Below, piece by piece: positions 34,083 through 43,208 of a DNA stretch of 46,656 nt. Within the stretch, counting starts at the first letter, position 1. Each line of letters begins with the position of its first letter. The position numbers and the translations under genes were made by a program. This DNA is from an uncultured Anaerolineae bacterium (GTDB lineage Bacteria > Chloroflexota > Anaerolineae > Anaerolineales > Villigracilaceae): assembly GCA_937120535.1 (NCBI GenBank), contig CAKZJX010000080.1, forward strand, positions 1 to 46,656, given 5' to 3'. The notes beneath the pieces were generated by a model. It saw only the letters and a program-made list of their open reading frames with translations. It had not been told where the DNA came from and did no database searches.

Positions 34083-35498
34083 TTATTCTAACTCTGCCAC
34101 TGTGACCACCGTCTCGCGGCCAACTTTCTTCAGCGAGTGCGCCATCTGGCCTTCTTGCACTTCCCAAACCGGAACCAGAGGAATCAGGCGCGAGGCGATC
34201 AGGTAGAGGAGGATGAAAAAGGCCAGGGTCCCAATGCCCAACGGAATCTCTATGCCGGGTTCATACATCCGCCAGGTGAACGGCATGCGGTTGATCGTCA
34301 GGGAGATCGGAATAATGATATACCGTTCAAGCCACATGCCCACGTTGATCAACAGGCCGACCGTCAGCATGATCCAGGGATTGGAGCGCCAGGTACGGTT
34401 CCACAAGACCAGCCAAGGGATCAGGACGTTGAAGATCAGCATGGCGAACCACATCCATCCCAGAGGGCCGGCCTCGTGCCAATGGAGCAGCTGTTTGGTC
34501 CACACATCGCCGCCGTACCATTGGACGATGTAGTCGTTGAAGAAGAAATATCCCCAACCCATGGAAATGATCAGCATCAATTTGCCGATCGCTTCGAAGT
34601 GCTCGGTGCGGATGAAATAGTCCATATGCTTCATCGTGGCGCGCACAATCGCCAACACCACGACCACAGCGCCCATTCCCGAATGCAGCGCGCCGATCAC
34701 GAAGTAGGGTCCGAAGACGGTGGACGACCAGCCCGGTCGGGTCGCCATCGCAAAGTCCCAGGAGACGATGGTGTGCACCGAGAACATCACCGGGATGATG
34801 GCAAAGGCAAAGATGTTCATCGCCGTTCGCAAGTGAGTCCATTCGCCTTCGGTGCCGCGGAAGCCCAGGGCGAGGATTTTATAGAATGTCTTGCGCCAGC
34901 CGGTCGAGCGATCGCGGGCCATCGCCAGATCGGGGATCAGAGGAAGGAATAGGTACATGGTGGAGGCCAACAAGTAGGTCGTGATGGCCAGCAGGTCCCA
35001 AGTGAGGGGCGAGTGGACGTTGGGCCAGAGCTGGCGCTGATTCGGGTAGGGCAATAGCCAGTAGGCCAGCCAGACTCGTCCCATGTGCATCAGAATGCTG
35101 AAGCCGGCCTGGATCAGGCCAAAGGTGGTCATCAACTCGGCGGCACGCGTGAACGGGCGGCGGAATTCGGCTTTGAAGACCCGCAGGATGGCCGAGATGA
35201 ACGTCCCGGCATGGCTAATGCCGATCCAGAACACCGTGTTCACCAAGAAGATCCCCCAATACGACGGGCGATTCACGCCGGCCATGCCCAGACCATCCAA
35301 CATGAGAACGCCCCAGGAGTAGAATAGTCCCCAAGCAGTGATGGCGGCCAACACAGCAAACACCACCCAGAACTTCCAGGACGTGGCATGCATGGACTCC
35401 ATCACCATGGCGTTCATCTGGCCGCGTGGCAACGGGTCGAGCATCAGGTGTTTTTTGCGCAAGTGTCTCTCGGCTGTGTGCTCGTGTTTCTCTGTCAT
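34083..35498 (-). CDS. actC: Alternative complex III, NrfD-like quinol-oxidising subunit ActC
   Basis: 471 residues with about ten membrane helices of the NrfD/PsrC type. The first is at about 41-66 (WKFWVVFAVLAAITAWGLFY). Loops hold GVNRPSYWGIFLVNTVFWIGISHAGTFISA and the family pattern SMGWGYFFFNDYIVQWYGG. NrfD-like subunits form the menaquinol site and, in complex III, possible proton paths. The ATG overlaps the iron-sulfur subunit stop by 4 nt. No second NrfD-like gene (ActF) is present in this window. Confidence 0.92.
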   Translation of the reverse strand: MTEKHEHTAERHLRKKHLMLDPLPRGQMNAMVMESMHATSWKFWVVFAVLAAITAWGLFYSWGVLMLDGLGMAGVNRPSYWGIFLVNTVFWIGISHAGTFISAILRVFKAEFRRPFTRAAELMTTFGLIQAGFSILMHMGRVWLAYWLLPYPNQRQLWPNVHSPLTWDLLAITTYLLASTMYLFLPLIPDLAMARDRSTGWRKTFYKILALGFRGTEGEWTHLRTAMNIFAFAIIPVMFSVHTIVSWDFAMATRPGWSSTVFGPYFVIGALHSGMGAVVVVLAIVRATMKHMDYFIRTEHFEAIGKLMLIISMGWGYFFFNDYIVQWYGGDVWTKQLLHWHEAGPLGWMWFAMLIFNVLIPWLVLWNRTWRSNPWIMLTVGLLINVGMWLERYIIIPISLTINRMPFTWRMYEPGIEIPLGIGTLAFFILLYLIASRLIPLVPVWEVQEGQMAHSLKKVGRETVVTVAELE

Positions 35499-36262
35499 GA
35501 AGCGCCTCCCACAAGATACGTCACGCGCGGCTGGGTGCCGAGTTCTTCGAGATAGTGGACGCCATGCTTCTGGCGTATCAACCGCGAGACACGGCTTCGC
35601 AGATCGTCAATGCGACCGAAGACAATGGCGTCGGCTGGGCAGGCCTGGGCGCAAGCAGGGGCAAACTCGCCGTCTTGAACCTCTCGACCCTCGGCCTTAG
35701 CCCGATCCTGGGCGCGGTGGATGCGCTGGATGCAGAACGTGCATTTCTCCATCACGCCCCGCCGGCGAACCGTTACGTCGGGATTATATTGATTCTTGAG
35801 CGTTGCGATGGCGTCGTTCACCCGCTCGTCGGTGTAATCCCGCCAATTGAACGAGCGAACCTGATAGGGGCAGTTGTTGGCGCAGTAGCGAGTCCCTACG
35901 CAGCGATTGTACACCTGTAGGTTGATCCTCTCCGATTGAGAATGCACTGTTGCATAGGCTGGGCAGACCGGTTCGCAGGGCGCGTTGCCACATTGTTGGC
36001 ACAACATCGGCCGATAGGGGGTCATCCTGATCTCGGGATATTCCCCCTCCCAAAACCGTTCAATTCGAATCCAATGCATGGAGCGACCGTAGCCGGCGTC
36101 AATCTCTCCTACGAAGGGAACGTTATTCTCCATGGCGCAGGCGACCACGCAGGCCTGGCAGCCCGTGCACAAGTCCTGGTCAATCGCCATGCCCCATTTG
36201 CCCTCTGCTGCCTCCACAATAGCGCCTTTGGCGCCGAACAGACTCAAGTCAATCGGTTTCAT
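35495..36262 (-). CDS. actB2: Alternative complex III, iron-sulfur part of ActB (separate subunit)
   Basis: 255 residues with four ferredoxin-type Cys groups: CTGCQACVVACAMENN (C32, C35, C38, C42), CQQCGNAPCEPVCP, CVGTRYCANNCPYQ, and CTFCIQRI with CAQACPADAIVFG. These fit three [4Fe-4S] and one [3Fe-4S] or [4Fe-4S] clusters. In Rhodothermus these domains are the C-terminal half of one ActB protein; here they are a separate gene 9 nt after the large part. There is no signal peptide, so it would be exported with the Tat-bearing partner. Confidence 0.9.
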   Translation of the reverse strand: MKPIDLSLFGAKGAIVEAAEGKWGMAIDQDLCTGCQACVVACAMENNVPFVGEIDAGYGRSMHWIRIERFWEGEYPEIRMTPYRPMLCQQCGNAPCEPVCPAYATVHSQSERINLQVYNRCVGTRYCANNCPYQVRSFNWRDYTDERVNDAIATLKNQYNPDVTVRRRGVMEKCTFCIQRIHRAQDRAKAEGREVQDGEFAPACAQACPADAIVFGRIDDLRSRVSRLIRQKHGVHYLEELGTQPRVTYLVGGAS

Positions 36263-36271
36263 CCTTCACTC

Positions 36272-38434
36272 CTAGTGCGCTTCTTCGAGACCTTCACCGT
36301 AAACTCCGATACGGCTTTCCAGGCGGGACAGGGAATACTTTCGACCGGTCTTTTCTAGCCGCACTTTTACGTCGGCAAAAGCCAGATCACCGGCCTCGTT
36401 TAAGATCGGGAGTAGCAAATTGATCGGATTCGCCCCCCGGCCGGCCGCAAACCGCCCATAGGCGGTATGTCCCTGCCCGAATGGCACAGCGAGCGTATCT
36501 GGACGAATGGCCGGGTACACGTATACTGGAACTTCAATGGCCCCTGCCGGCCCGATCAGACGCACCACCTCGTCGTTCTTGATCCCCAACTTCTTGGCCG
36601 TCTTGGGGTTGATCTCAACCCAGGTATTCCACATGACCGTGGTAGTCGGATCCGGCGTCTCTTGCAGCCAAGGTTTATTGGCGCCGGCCTCGCCGAGCAC
36701 CGGCGAGACGAAGGGCAGCAGGTAAAACTCTCCGTCTTCAGGCGCAGCCATGGCAACCGCAATCCTTCCTCGGGGTGACGAAGGCTGCTGGCGCATATCG
36801 TTCAAAGTCCACCAGCCGCCGTGCTGCTGGAAGAGAGCCATAAAGGTGTGCTCCTCCGGGGCGGTGAAAGAACCGCCGGCTAACGTCATCAATGGCCGAA
36901 TCTTGGATTGGATAAAGGCAAATTCGTCCGAATATGGCAGGGGACGTCCAGCCTGGGCCAAGGCGGCCAGCAGGAGGTCGACAGTAGCACGAGTGTCGTG
37001 GAAAGGAGAAACTACCGGTTGCAGGCCAGAGAGCGCCGCTTCTTTGGCGCCGGCCATTACCCGTTGATATCCGAAGCTCTCCAAGCCATGGTGATCAGGG
37101 AAGATATAATCGGCCTGCAAGGCGGTTTCGTCGGGGAAGGTGGCAAACGAGACGATCGTTTCCACATTTTTCAAAGCTTCGGCCAAGCCGAGTGAGGCCG
37201 GCAGTTCAAAGAGCGGGTTGACACCGTGGATGAACAACGTCTTGACGGTGCCCGAAGCCAAGCGTTGCACAAAAGCTGCCATCTCCTGGACCGAGGCCAG
37301 TCGAGAGTGGGGAGCCCCGTCGGGCGCCGGCGGCGAGAGGAACACACCCCCTTCGCGTCCCACATTGCCTAGCAGAGCGTTCAAGGCCAGGGCGGCCTTG
37401 GCCACTTGCAGGCCGTTTCGGTGGGCCAGGGCTGAACCACCCACCAGGACCAATGGACGAGCCGCCGTGGCCAAGCGATCGGCCAGGTGATACAGCATCT
37501 CCGGCGGAATGTCGGCCGCAGTGGCCGCTTCGTCTGGGGTGACCTCCTGGAAGGAGTCGGCCGGCCGGCCCTGGACTTCAGCCACCAACCGAGCGAGGGC
37601 AGCGATCACCAATCCCTCGCTGCCGAGGCGGATGGGGATCCATTCGTCGGCTACCGATGCCGTTTGCGACATGCGCGCCTCAAACTGTACCAGAATGCCG
37701 CGCCGGCCATCCCGACCTTTGCGCATCGTTGAAAGACCGCGCGTGTAAGACACTGGCGAAATCCAGGTTTCCAGGAAATTGGCGCCGAACGAGAAGACCA
37801 GGTCGGCACTAGCGAGATCGAAAAAGGGCAAAGCAGCTTGGCCGAACAGCTCTTGGGCAGCTTGGATCAACGTGGTGCGTCCTTCGAACAGGCTGAGCGC
37901 CCCAAAGCGGATGGGAGCCGGCCCGCCTAGATGGGCGGCCAGCTCGACCACCAAATCGTAGAGATGATCAGGAGCCGGCCCGAGCAAGAAGGCCATTTGA
38001 TCGGCCGGCGTGTTCTGAAACAGCTTGGCGAGGATGTCAAGCGCCTCGTCCCAAGTCATGACCTGTCTGCTGAGAGCGCCAGCGCGCCCCTGGCGGATCG
38101 GCCCAGGGATGCGGTCGGGGTTATACAATCCCTGCAGCGTGGCCTGGCCGCGGGCGCAGGTCTTGCCGCGGTTGACGGGATGGGCCGGGTTGCCTTCCAC
38201 TTTGATAGCTCGACCTTGGAAGGTGCGCACGATCAACCCACAGCCGGCGGCGCACTCACGACAGGTGGTGGCATAATAGGTGCTCTCGCCGTGGTAAGTA
38301 TATTCCGGCATGTCGAAATAGGGTTGACGCGTCACATATTTGGCAGCCGGCCCACAACCGGTCAACACCGCCGACGTGGCGGCGCCCAAGCCGGCCAGCT
38401 TGAGAAAATCGCGCCGTGAAATCGTATTGCTCAT
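36272..38434 (-). CDS. actB1: Alternative complex III, molybdopterin-oxidoreductase-like part of ActB
   Basis: 720 residues. The N-terminus is a Tat signal (ISRRDFLKLAGLG) that ends in the lipobox LTGC with Cys27, so it is probably a lipoprotein on the outer face. The fold is that of molybdopterin enzymes, with a Cys set C58, C61, C65 and C93 (CRECAAGC .. KTCARGQ), but ActB proteins are known to lack the molybdenum cofactor. The start at 38434 gives the Tat motif; the longer frame does not. It is coupled with the separate iron-sulfur subunit next to it. Confidence 0.9.
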   Translation of the reverse strand: MSNTISRRDFLKLAGLGAATSAVLTGCGPAAKYVTRQPYFDMPEYTYHGESTYYATTCRECAAGCGLIVRTFQGRAIKVEGNPAHPVNRGKTCARGQATLQGLYNPDRIPGPIRQGRAGALSRQVMTWDEALDILAKLFQNTPADQMAFLLGPAPDHLYDLVVELAAHLGGPAPIRFGALSLFEGRTTLIQAAQELFGQAALPFFDLASADLVFSFGANFLETWISPVSYTRGLSTMRKGRDGRRGILVQFEARMSQTASVADEWIPIRLGSEGLVIAALARLVAEVQGRPADSFQEVTPDEAATAADIPPEMLYHLADRLATAARPLVLVGGSALAHRNGLQVAKAALALNALLGNVGREGGVFLSPPAPDGAPHSRLASVQEMAAFVQRLASGTVKTLFIHGVNPLFELPASLGLAEALKNVETIVSFATFPDETALQADYIFPDHHGLESFGYQRVMAGAKEAALSGLQPVVSPFHDTRATVDLLLAALAQAGRPLPYSDEFAFIQSKIRPLMTLAGGSFTAPEEHTFMALFQQHGGWWTLNDMRQQPSSPRGRIAVAMAAPEDGEFYLLPFVSPVLGEAGANKPWLQETPDPTTTVMWNTWVEINPKTAKKLGIKNDEVVRLIGPAGAIEVPVYVYPAIRPDTLAVPFGQGHTAYGRFAAGRGANPINLLLPILNEAGDLAFADVKVRLEKTGRKYSLSRLESRIGVYGEGLEEAH

Positions 38435-38456
38435 ACGCCGTTCCTTCCAACCATGA

Positions 38457-39011
38457 TTAGTAATGGCATGTGCCGCAATCGAGCAATTTCTTCTCAAGTT
38501 CTGGATTGCCGGCCGAACGCTCCCGATGACAATTCAGACACCATCCCATGTTCATCACCTGTGGATTCTGGTAAATCGTCATTTGTGCCACGTTGCCGTG
38601 GCAATCCTCACAGTTCAAACCGGCGGCCAGATGAGGGCGATGGTTGAACTGCACAAAGTCGGGCACCTGAGCGACCGGCACCCACCTCAAAGGAGTGCCG
38701 TTCTCGATGGCCGCAACCAATGGCGGCAACAATGGACTGGTCTTGGTGATCTCCATCTGCTGATGACATCCCCAGCATTTCATTGGGCTAGGCAGGCCGG
38801 CCGATGGCCCGCGCGTCGCCCCCGGATGACAATACAGACAGGGGATGCCCATAGACACATGTCGCACATGAGGAAACTCAATGGGTTGTTCCGGCGTTGT
38901 TTGGAGCACGTTAATGCCCCAGGCTGCGCCGCTAATCACTGTCAGCCCAACAATCAACAAGGCTACGCGTCCCAATGGCTCAGAAAGCCATTTTACGACA
39001 GAAGATATCAT
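38457..39011 (-). CDS. actA: Alternative complex III, pentahaem cytochrome c subunit ActA
   Basis: 184 residues: one N-terminal membrane helix (about 15-35) and five CxxCH haem sites (CLYCH, CWGCH, CEDCH, CLNCH, CGTCH). Five haems and this size are those of ActA, the electron wire of complex III. AGGAG lies 6 nt before the ATG. It is the first gene of the operon, which runs ActA-ActB1-ActB2-ActC-ActD-ActE-cytochrome with gaps of -4 to 22 nt. Confidence 0.92.
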   Translation of the reverse strand: MISSVVKWLSEPLGRVALLIVGLTVISGAAWGINVLQTTPEQPIEFPHVRHVSMGIPCLYCHPGATRGPSAGLPSPMKCWGCHQQMEITKTSPLLPPLVAAIENGTPLRWVPVAQVPDFVQFNHRPHLAAGLNCEDCHGNVAQMTIYQNPQVMNMGWCLNCHRERSAGNPELEKKLLDCGTCHY

Positions 39012-39447
39012 AGATGCTCCTGAGGATTAGGATATTCCTTGGCCACCGTGCCACGGCGCAAAAAAACCCCCCCGCCTTTTCCAGCGCCCCTTCGATTCTG
39101 AGGCGAGCAACGCCCCGCAGCGGTCCTGCTTCTGCCATGGCAATTCTGGCAATGGTTCGTAACGGTTTTTTCCTGCCCTATGTGCGAGCAGTTGACCCGT
39201 TTGGCACCCCTCCTAAAGGATGGATGAAGATGAGGCAGACATGAAGAGTCATTCAAAGCCATACTTGCCACAAAATTCGACGAATTTGCTCTGAGTAGTT
39301 CGAATTATAACCTTTGCCGAAGATCCGGCAAGGAGCGTCTAAGCAGATTATAATTGTTCCCAAGCCATTTCCCGAGGAATTTCCCGGCCAAGCTCCCAGA
39401 ATCGCCCTCGCTGTGGAAATTCTCTGCCGTTCCCTTCGAGATGAGCC
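39012..39447. other. Divergent control region between complex III and the decarboxylase unit
   Basis: It holds the actA promoter, a leader of about 290 nt and two TATAAT boxes facing opposite ways (39309-39304 minus; 39349-39354 plus). The leader contains a run of seven C and seven A bases near 39060-39073. An 87-residue minus-strand frame (39008-39271) containing CQNCH overlaps the actA start but has no signal peptide or start signal. Confidence 0.4.
39304..39331 (-). promoter_or_regulatory. Promoter of the alternative complex III operon
   Basis: Minus strand TTGCCG (39331-39326), 16-bp spacer, TATAAT (39309-39304). The -35 box is half of a perfect dyad TTGCCG-6 nt-CGGCAA (39314-39331), which could be an operator. 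Confidence 0.55.
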
Positions 39448-39594
39448 ATGAATCTTCTCTTCTCCCAGTTGCTGTACTCCCTCCCTTTACAGAACGATCG
39501 GATTGCGATCGGCTCCACAGATGGGATTGTTGTCATGGGGGCCTTGATTGTGCTGATCATCCTTGTGCCGGTCGTGTGGCGTTGGCATAGATAG
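39448..39594 (+). CDS. Possible 48-residue single-helix membrane protein
   Basis: The frame MNLLFSQLLYSLPLQN .. DGIVVMGALIVLIILVPVVWRWHR has one clear membrane helix and a basic end. It stops 8 nt before the decarboxylase start, so it would be the first gene of that unit. The ribosome binding site (CGAGATGAG) is weak. The family is unknown; the hydrophobic segment and tight spacing are the only support. Confidence 0.4.
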   Translation: MNLLFSQLLYSLPLQNDRIAIGSTDGIVVMGALIVLIILVPVVWRWHR

Positions 39595-39602
39595 GCATAA
39601 GC

Positions 39603-40574
39603 ATGTCCTCCGCCACAGCGATTGCCCATGCTAACATTGCTTTGATTAAATACTGGGGGAATCGCGATGATGCGTTGCGCATTCCGGCTAACGGCTCGAT
39701 CTCAATGAATCTGGCCAGCTTGACCACCCGCACCACCGTTCGATTTTCTGCATCGCTCTATTCCGATTGCCTGATCCTGAACGGTCGACCAGTGGCCGGG
39801 GCCGGCTTGGAGCGCGTGCGCCTGATCCTCGACTGGGTGCGCGCCCGAGCTGGGGTGGGCGCATCGGCCGAGGTGGTCAGCGAGAACAACTTCCCGACCG
39901 GGGCCGGCATCGCCTCCTCTGCTTCAGCCTTTGCTGCCCTGGCTCTGGCTGCCTCGCATGCGGCCGGCTTGAGCTTGACCGAGATCGACCTCTCGCGCCT
40001 AGCTCGGCGCGGCTCTGGCTCGGCCTGCCGGTCGGTGCCGGGCGGTTTCGTTGAGTGGCATCCTGGCAATGACGATACTGACTCCTATGCCGTCTCGATC
40101 GCCCCACCAGAGCACTGGGATCTGGTGGATTGCATCGCCATCGTCCATGCCGGACCCAAGGCAGTTGGCTCGGGCGAAGGGCACGTCCTGGCGTGGACTA
40201 GCCCGATCCAAGCCGCGCGCGTGGCCGACGCGCCGCGCCGGCTCGACCTGTGTCGCCGCGCCTTGCTCAACCGCGATTTCGACGCCCTGGCCGCCGTGAT
40301 CGAGTTGGATTCGGACTTGATGCATGCCGTCATGATGACCTCTCGCCCTCCGTTGCTGTATTGGCAAGCTGCAACCATCACCGTCTTTCATGCCGTGCGC
40401 AACTGGCGCGCCCAAGGACTGCCGGTGGCCTACACAGTGGATGCCGGCCCCAACGTGCATGTCATCTGCCCAAACCAGGTGCACGTCGAAGTTAGCCGTC
40501 GCTTGCGCAACCTGCCCGGGGTTCAAGAGGTGCTCGTGGCTCCGGTGGGCGGGCCGGCCCATTTGGAAGAGTGA
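39603..40574 (+). CDS. Diphosphomevalonate/phosphomevalonate decarboxylase
   Basis: A 323-residue GHMP-kinase-fold enzyme that makes isopentenyl (di)phosphate. It has the family start AIAHANIALIKYWGNRD, the phosphate loop NNFPTGAGIASSASAFAAL (in part, residues 94-112), SGSACRSVPGGFVEW and the end YTVDAGPNVHV. The homologue from the chloroflexote Roseiflexus was shown to use mevalonate 5-phosphate, feeding isopentenyl phosphate kinase, so either substrate is possible here. Its presence shows a mevalonate route, unusual in bacteria but known in this phylum. Confidence 0.92.
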   Translation: MSSATAIAHANIALIKYWGNRDDALRIPANGSISMNLASLTTRTTVRFSASLYSDCLILNGRPVAGAGLERVRLILDWVRARAGVGASAEVVSENNFPTGAGIASSASAFAALALAASHAAGLSLTEIDLSRLARRGSGSACRSVPGGFVEWHPGNDDTDSYAVSIAPPEHWDLVDCIAIVHAGPKAVGSGEGHVLAWTSPIQAARVADAPRRLDLCRRALLNRDFDALAAVIELDSDLMHAVMMTSRPPLLYWQAATITVFHAVRNWRAQGLPVAYTVDAGPNVHVICPNQVHVEVSRRLRNLPGVQEVLVAPVGGPAHLEE

Positions 40575-40604
40575 CCCTTTATCGTGTCGCGAAAGGATCT
40601 TTTT

Positions 40605-42662
40605 ATGAACTGTCTTGCCTCCTCCACCTCTCCTTACCTATTGCAACATGCCCACAATCCCGTGGATTGGTACCCGTGGGGCGAAGAAGCCCTGGCGCGC
40701 GCTCGCGCCGAGGACAAACCGATCTTCCTCAGCATCGGCTACGCTGCTTGTCACTGGTGCCACGTCATGGCCCACGAATCCTTCGAGAACCCGGAGATCG
40801 CCGCCCTCCTGAACGAGCATTTCATCAACATCAAGGTCGATCGCGAAGAGCGCCCCGATCTCGACGCCATCTACATGCAAGCCACGCTAGCCATGACCGG
40901 CTCAGGAGGTTGGCCCATGTCGGTGTTCCTCACCCCCGACCTCAAACCGTTCTTTGCCGGCACCTACTTCCCACCGGTGCGCCGCTACAACATGCCCTCC
41001 TTCAAAGAGGTGTTGCTTAGCCTGCTACACGCCTGGCGCGAACAGCGCAACGAAATCGAGAATGTCGGCCGGCGCGTGGCCGAGTACCTCCGCCTCCAAA
41101 TGTCCCCAAGCGAGAGCCGCGTGCCGGTAGGCGACCAAACCCTTGAGAGCGCCGTCCAACACCTGCTCGATACCTACGACTGGGGCTACGGCGGCTGGGG
41201 TGGCGCCCCCAAATTCCCTCAGCCGATGACCATCGAATTCCTCCTGCGCCGCGCCTGTGCCGGCTCCCCGCGTCGCGAGACCATCCTCAAAGCCTGCCGC
41301 CATGCTCTCGACGCCATGGCGCGCGGCGGCATGTACGACGTGGTCGGCGGCGGTTTTGCCCGCTACAGCGTAGATGCCTTCTGGCGCGTGCCTCACTTCG
41401 AAAAAATGCTCTACGACAACGCCCAGCTGGCCCAAGTCTACCTGCATGCCTACCTGATCACCGGCGAGGAGCGCTACCGCCGCGTCTGCCAAGAGACCCT
41501 CGATTTCCTCCTGCGCGAGATGACCCATCCCCAAGGCGGTTTCTACAGCAGCCTGGATGCCGACTCGGAAGGCGAAGAAGGCAAATTCTACGTCTGGACC
41601 TTCGACGAACTGCGAGAGGTGCTGGGCGAAGCGTTCGAATTCTTCCGCATCGCCTACGGAATCTCGCCCCAAGGCAACTGGGAAGGCAAGATCGTCCTCC
41701 AACGCGCCCTCGACGACTCGACCCTCGCTGCCCGCTTCCAAACTACCCCAGACGTGATCCGGTCTCGATTGGCTGAGTGCCACGCCCGACTCTTCGCCGC
41801 CCGCAGCCGGCGCGTCCGCCCCAGCACCGACGATAAAATCCTAGTGATGTGGAACGCCCTGGCGCTTCTGGCCTTGGCCGAGGCCGGCCGCTACTTAAAG
41901 CGCGCCGACTACCTCGAGGCCGCCGTTCGCAATGCCCGCTTTCTGCTGACCCATCTCTATGTGGGCGATCGTCTATTGCGTTCCTGGCGCAACGGCCAGG
42001 CCCAACACAACGCCTATCTCGAAGACTACGCTGCCCTCTGCCTGGCCCTGCTCGGCCTCTACCAATCCGACCCCAACCCCGAATGGTACACCTGGGCCTT
42101 GAAACTGGCCGACGAGATGGTAGCCCACTTTGCCGATCCGACAGTCGGCTTCTTCGACACGCGCCGCGATCACGAGACGCTGCTCCTCCGCCCCAAAGAC
42201 CTCCAAGACAACGCCACGCCTTCCGGCAATGCGCTGGCGGCCATGGCCTTGCTCCTGCTGGCGGCCTATGGCGACCGTTTGGAGGGGCGCGACCGCGCCG
42301 AAACCATGCTGGCGGCCGTGCACGGTTCCTTGTTGCGCTACCCGGCGGCGTTTTCCTTCTGGCTCTCGGCGGCTGATTTTGCCGTGGGGCCGACTCGCGA
42401 GGTTGCCTTGCTAGGGCAACTCGATCACCCGGAGATGCAACGGATGATCGGCGTGCTCTGGCAAACCTATCGCCCGCAGATGGTAGCAGCCATCTCCGGA
42501 TTTCCTCCGCCAGCTGGAGCGCCGGCCCTGCTGCGCGACCGTCCGTTGCTCGATGGGCAGCCGACCGCCTATGTCTGTCGGGGCCTGGTGTGCTTGCAGC
42601 CCACCGCCTCGGCGGAGGAGCTGGAGCGCCAATTGGCCGGCGAGGCGCCTTTGCCGTCCTGA
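40605..42662 (+). CDS. YyaL/SSP411 family protein with thioredoxin-like and (alpha/alpha)6 domains
   Basis: A 685-residue cytoplasmic protein. The N-terminal thioredoxin-like domain (DUF255) has [20 protein letters not shown] (C49, C52) and [24 protein letters not shown]. The C-terminal two thirds form a helical barrel like that of glycan epimerases ([47 protein letters not shown]). The ATG at 40605 is preferred to the GTG at 40584 because AAAGGA is well placed. The reaction is unknown. It is 30 nt after the decarboxylase and likely in the same operon. Confidence 0.92.
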   Translation: MNCLASSTSPYLLQHAHNPVDWYPWGEEALARARAEDKPIFLSIGYAACHWCHVMAHESFENPEIAALLNEHFINIKVDREERPDLDAIYMQATLAMTGSGGWPMSVFLTPDLKPFFAGTYFPPVRRYNMPSFKEVLLSLLHAWREQRNEIENVGRRVAEYLRLQMSPSESRVPVGDQTLESAVQHLLDTYDWGYGGWGGAPKFPQPMTIEFLLRRACAGSPRRETILKACRHALDAMARGGMYDVVGGGFARYSVDAFWRVPHFEKMLYDNAQLAQVYLHAYLITGEERYRRVCQETLDFLLREMTHPQGGFYSSLDADSEGEEGKFYVWTFDELREVLGEAFEFFRIAYGISPQGNWEGKIVLQRALDDSTLAARFQTTPDVIRSRLAECHARLFAARSRRVRPSTDDKILVMWNALALLALAEAGRYLKRADYLEAAVRNARFLLTHLYVGDRLLRSWRNGQAQHNAYLEDYAALCLALLGLYQSDPNPEWYTWALKLADEMVAHFADPTVGFFDTRRDHETLLLRPKDLQDNATPSGNALAAMALLLLAAYGDRLEGRDRAETMLAAVHGSLLRYPAAFSFWLSAADFAVGPTREVALLGQLDHPEMQRMIGVLWQTYRPQMVAAISGFPPPAGAPALLRDRPLLDGQPTAYVCRGLVCLQPTASAEELERQLAGEAPLPS

Positions 42663-42874
42663 ATTCAAGGCCGGGAAGAAGGGTTTCCCCACCCGCTGGG
42701 AGGCCGCCCGTATGACGATCTGGAACAGCCCGATCCGATCGTCAACTTGGTCGTTCAACACGAGTGCGATTGGGCGTTGCTGAGAGCGCCGACGGTGTGC
42801 GGCGTGAAGGCCGCTGGCAGCCGAAGTGGAAGGCGTATCGGTGTATGAGTAGCTGCGATGAGCGCCGGCCAAAC

Positions 42875-42897
42875 AAAAACGCCCCGGCGGGGGCGTT
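42875..42897 (-). terminator. Terminator of tRNA-Ser
   Basis: Minus-strand perfect 8-bp stem AACGCCCC/GGGGCGTT with a 4-nt loop; the stem runs into TTTTT, 10 nt beyond the tRNA. Confidence 0.88.
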
Positions 42898-42906
42898 GCA
42901 TGCTAG

Positions 42907-42993
42907 CGGAGAGGGCGGGATTTGAACCCGCGTCCCCTTGCGGGGAACACGCTCTCCAGGCGTGCGCGCTAGGCCAGACTACGCGACCTCTCC
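42907..42993 (-). tRNA. tRNA-Ser (anticodon GGA)
   Basis: 87 nt with a long variable arm: acceptor GGAGAGG/CCTCTCC, anticodon stem CACGC/GCGTG with loop CTGGAGA, variable hairpin TCCCC-GCAA-GGGGA, T loop TTCAAAT, discriminator G. CCA is not encoded. Confidence 0.97.
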
Positions 42994-43007
42994 AATGCAG
43001 CGCACAG

Positions 43008-43036
43008 ATTATATATCATGTGCGTTGGACGAGCAA
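43008..43036 (-). promoter_or_regulatory. Promoter of tRNA-Ser
   Basis: Minus strand TTGCTC (43036-43031), 17-bp spacer, TATAAT (43013-43008), 14 bp before the tRNA. The first T of the -35 box is the last base of the target duplication of the element next to it. Confidence 0.75.
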
Positions 43037-43044
43037 GGTGCATG

Positions 43045-43208
43045 GGGCTTGTTTAATAAGTCTCTTTGGAGGGTACGAACCGTCTCTAGAAGAGCCTCAA
43101 GAAGGCCGTTTGACCCTTGAATCGGCGGCTGATTCCATCGCTGCTCCTCTCCCATGCCTGCTCTAGCGGGCTCTCCTTGCGCGTCAAGGGTGCTTATTGA
43201 ACAAGCCC
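43045..43208 (-). mobile_element. MITE-like element, copy B, upstream of tRNA-Ser
   Basis: 164 bp, the reverse-complement sister of 26336-26497. On the minus strand it begins GGGCTTGTTCAATAAG and ends CTTATTAAACAAGCCC, a 16-bp inverted repeat with one mismatch. The 9-bp flanks match at 8 of 9 positions (AGGTGCATG at 43036-43044; AGATGCATG at 43209-43217). It is oriented with respect to tRNA-Ser exactly as copy A is to tRNA-His. It has no transposase. Confidence 0.78.

Noticed and set aside
39008-39271. 87-residue minus-strand frame with a CQNCH motif, overlapping the actA start
   Set aside because: It has no signal peptide or membrane helix for haem c attachment, no good start signal and crosses a homopolymer run. 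A chance frame in the actA leader is more likely, though the 4-nt overlap is suggestive.
42858-43166. Frames sharing a C-terminal sequence with 26376-26567 (SLEEPQEGRLTLESAADS)
   Set aside because: The shared sequence is the repeat element itself. The frames start in unrelated flanks, one of them antisense to tRNA-Ser, so these are not a protein family.
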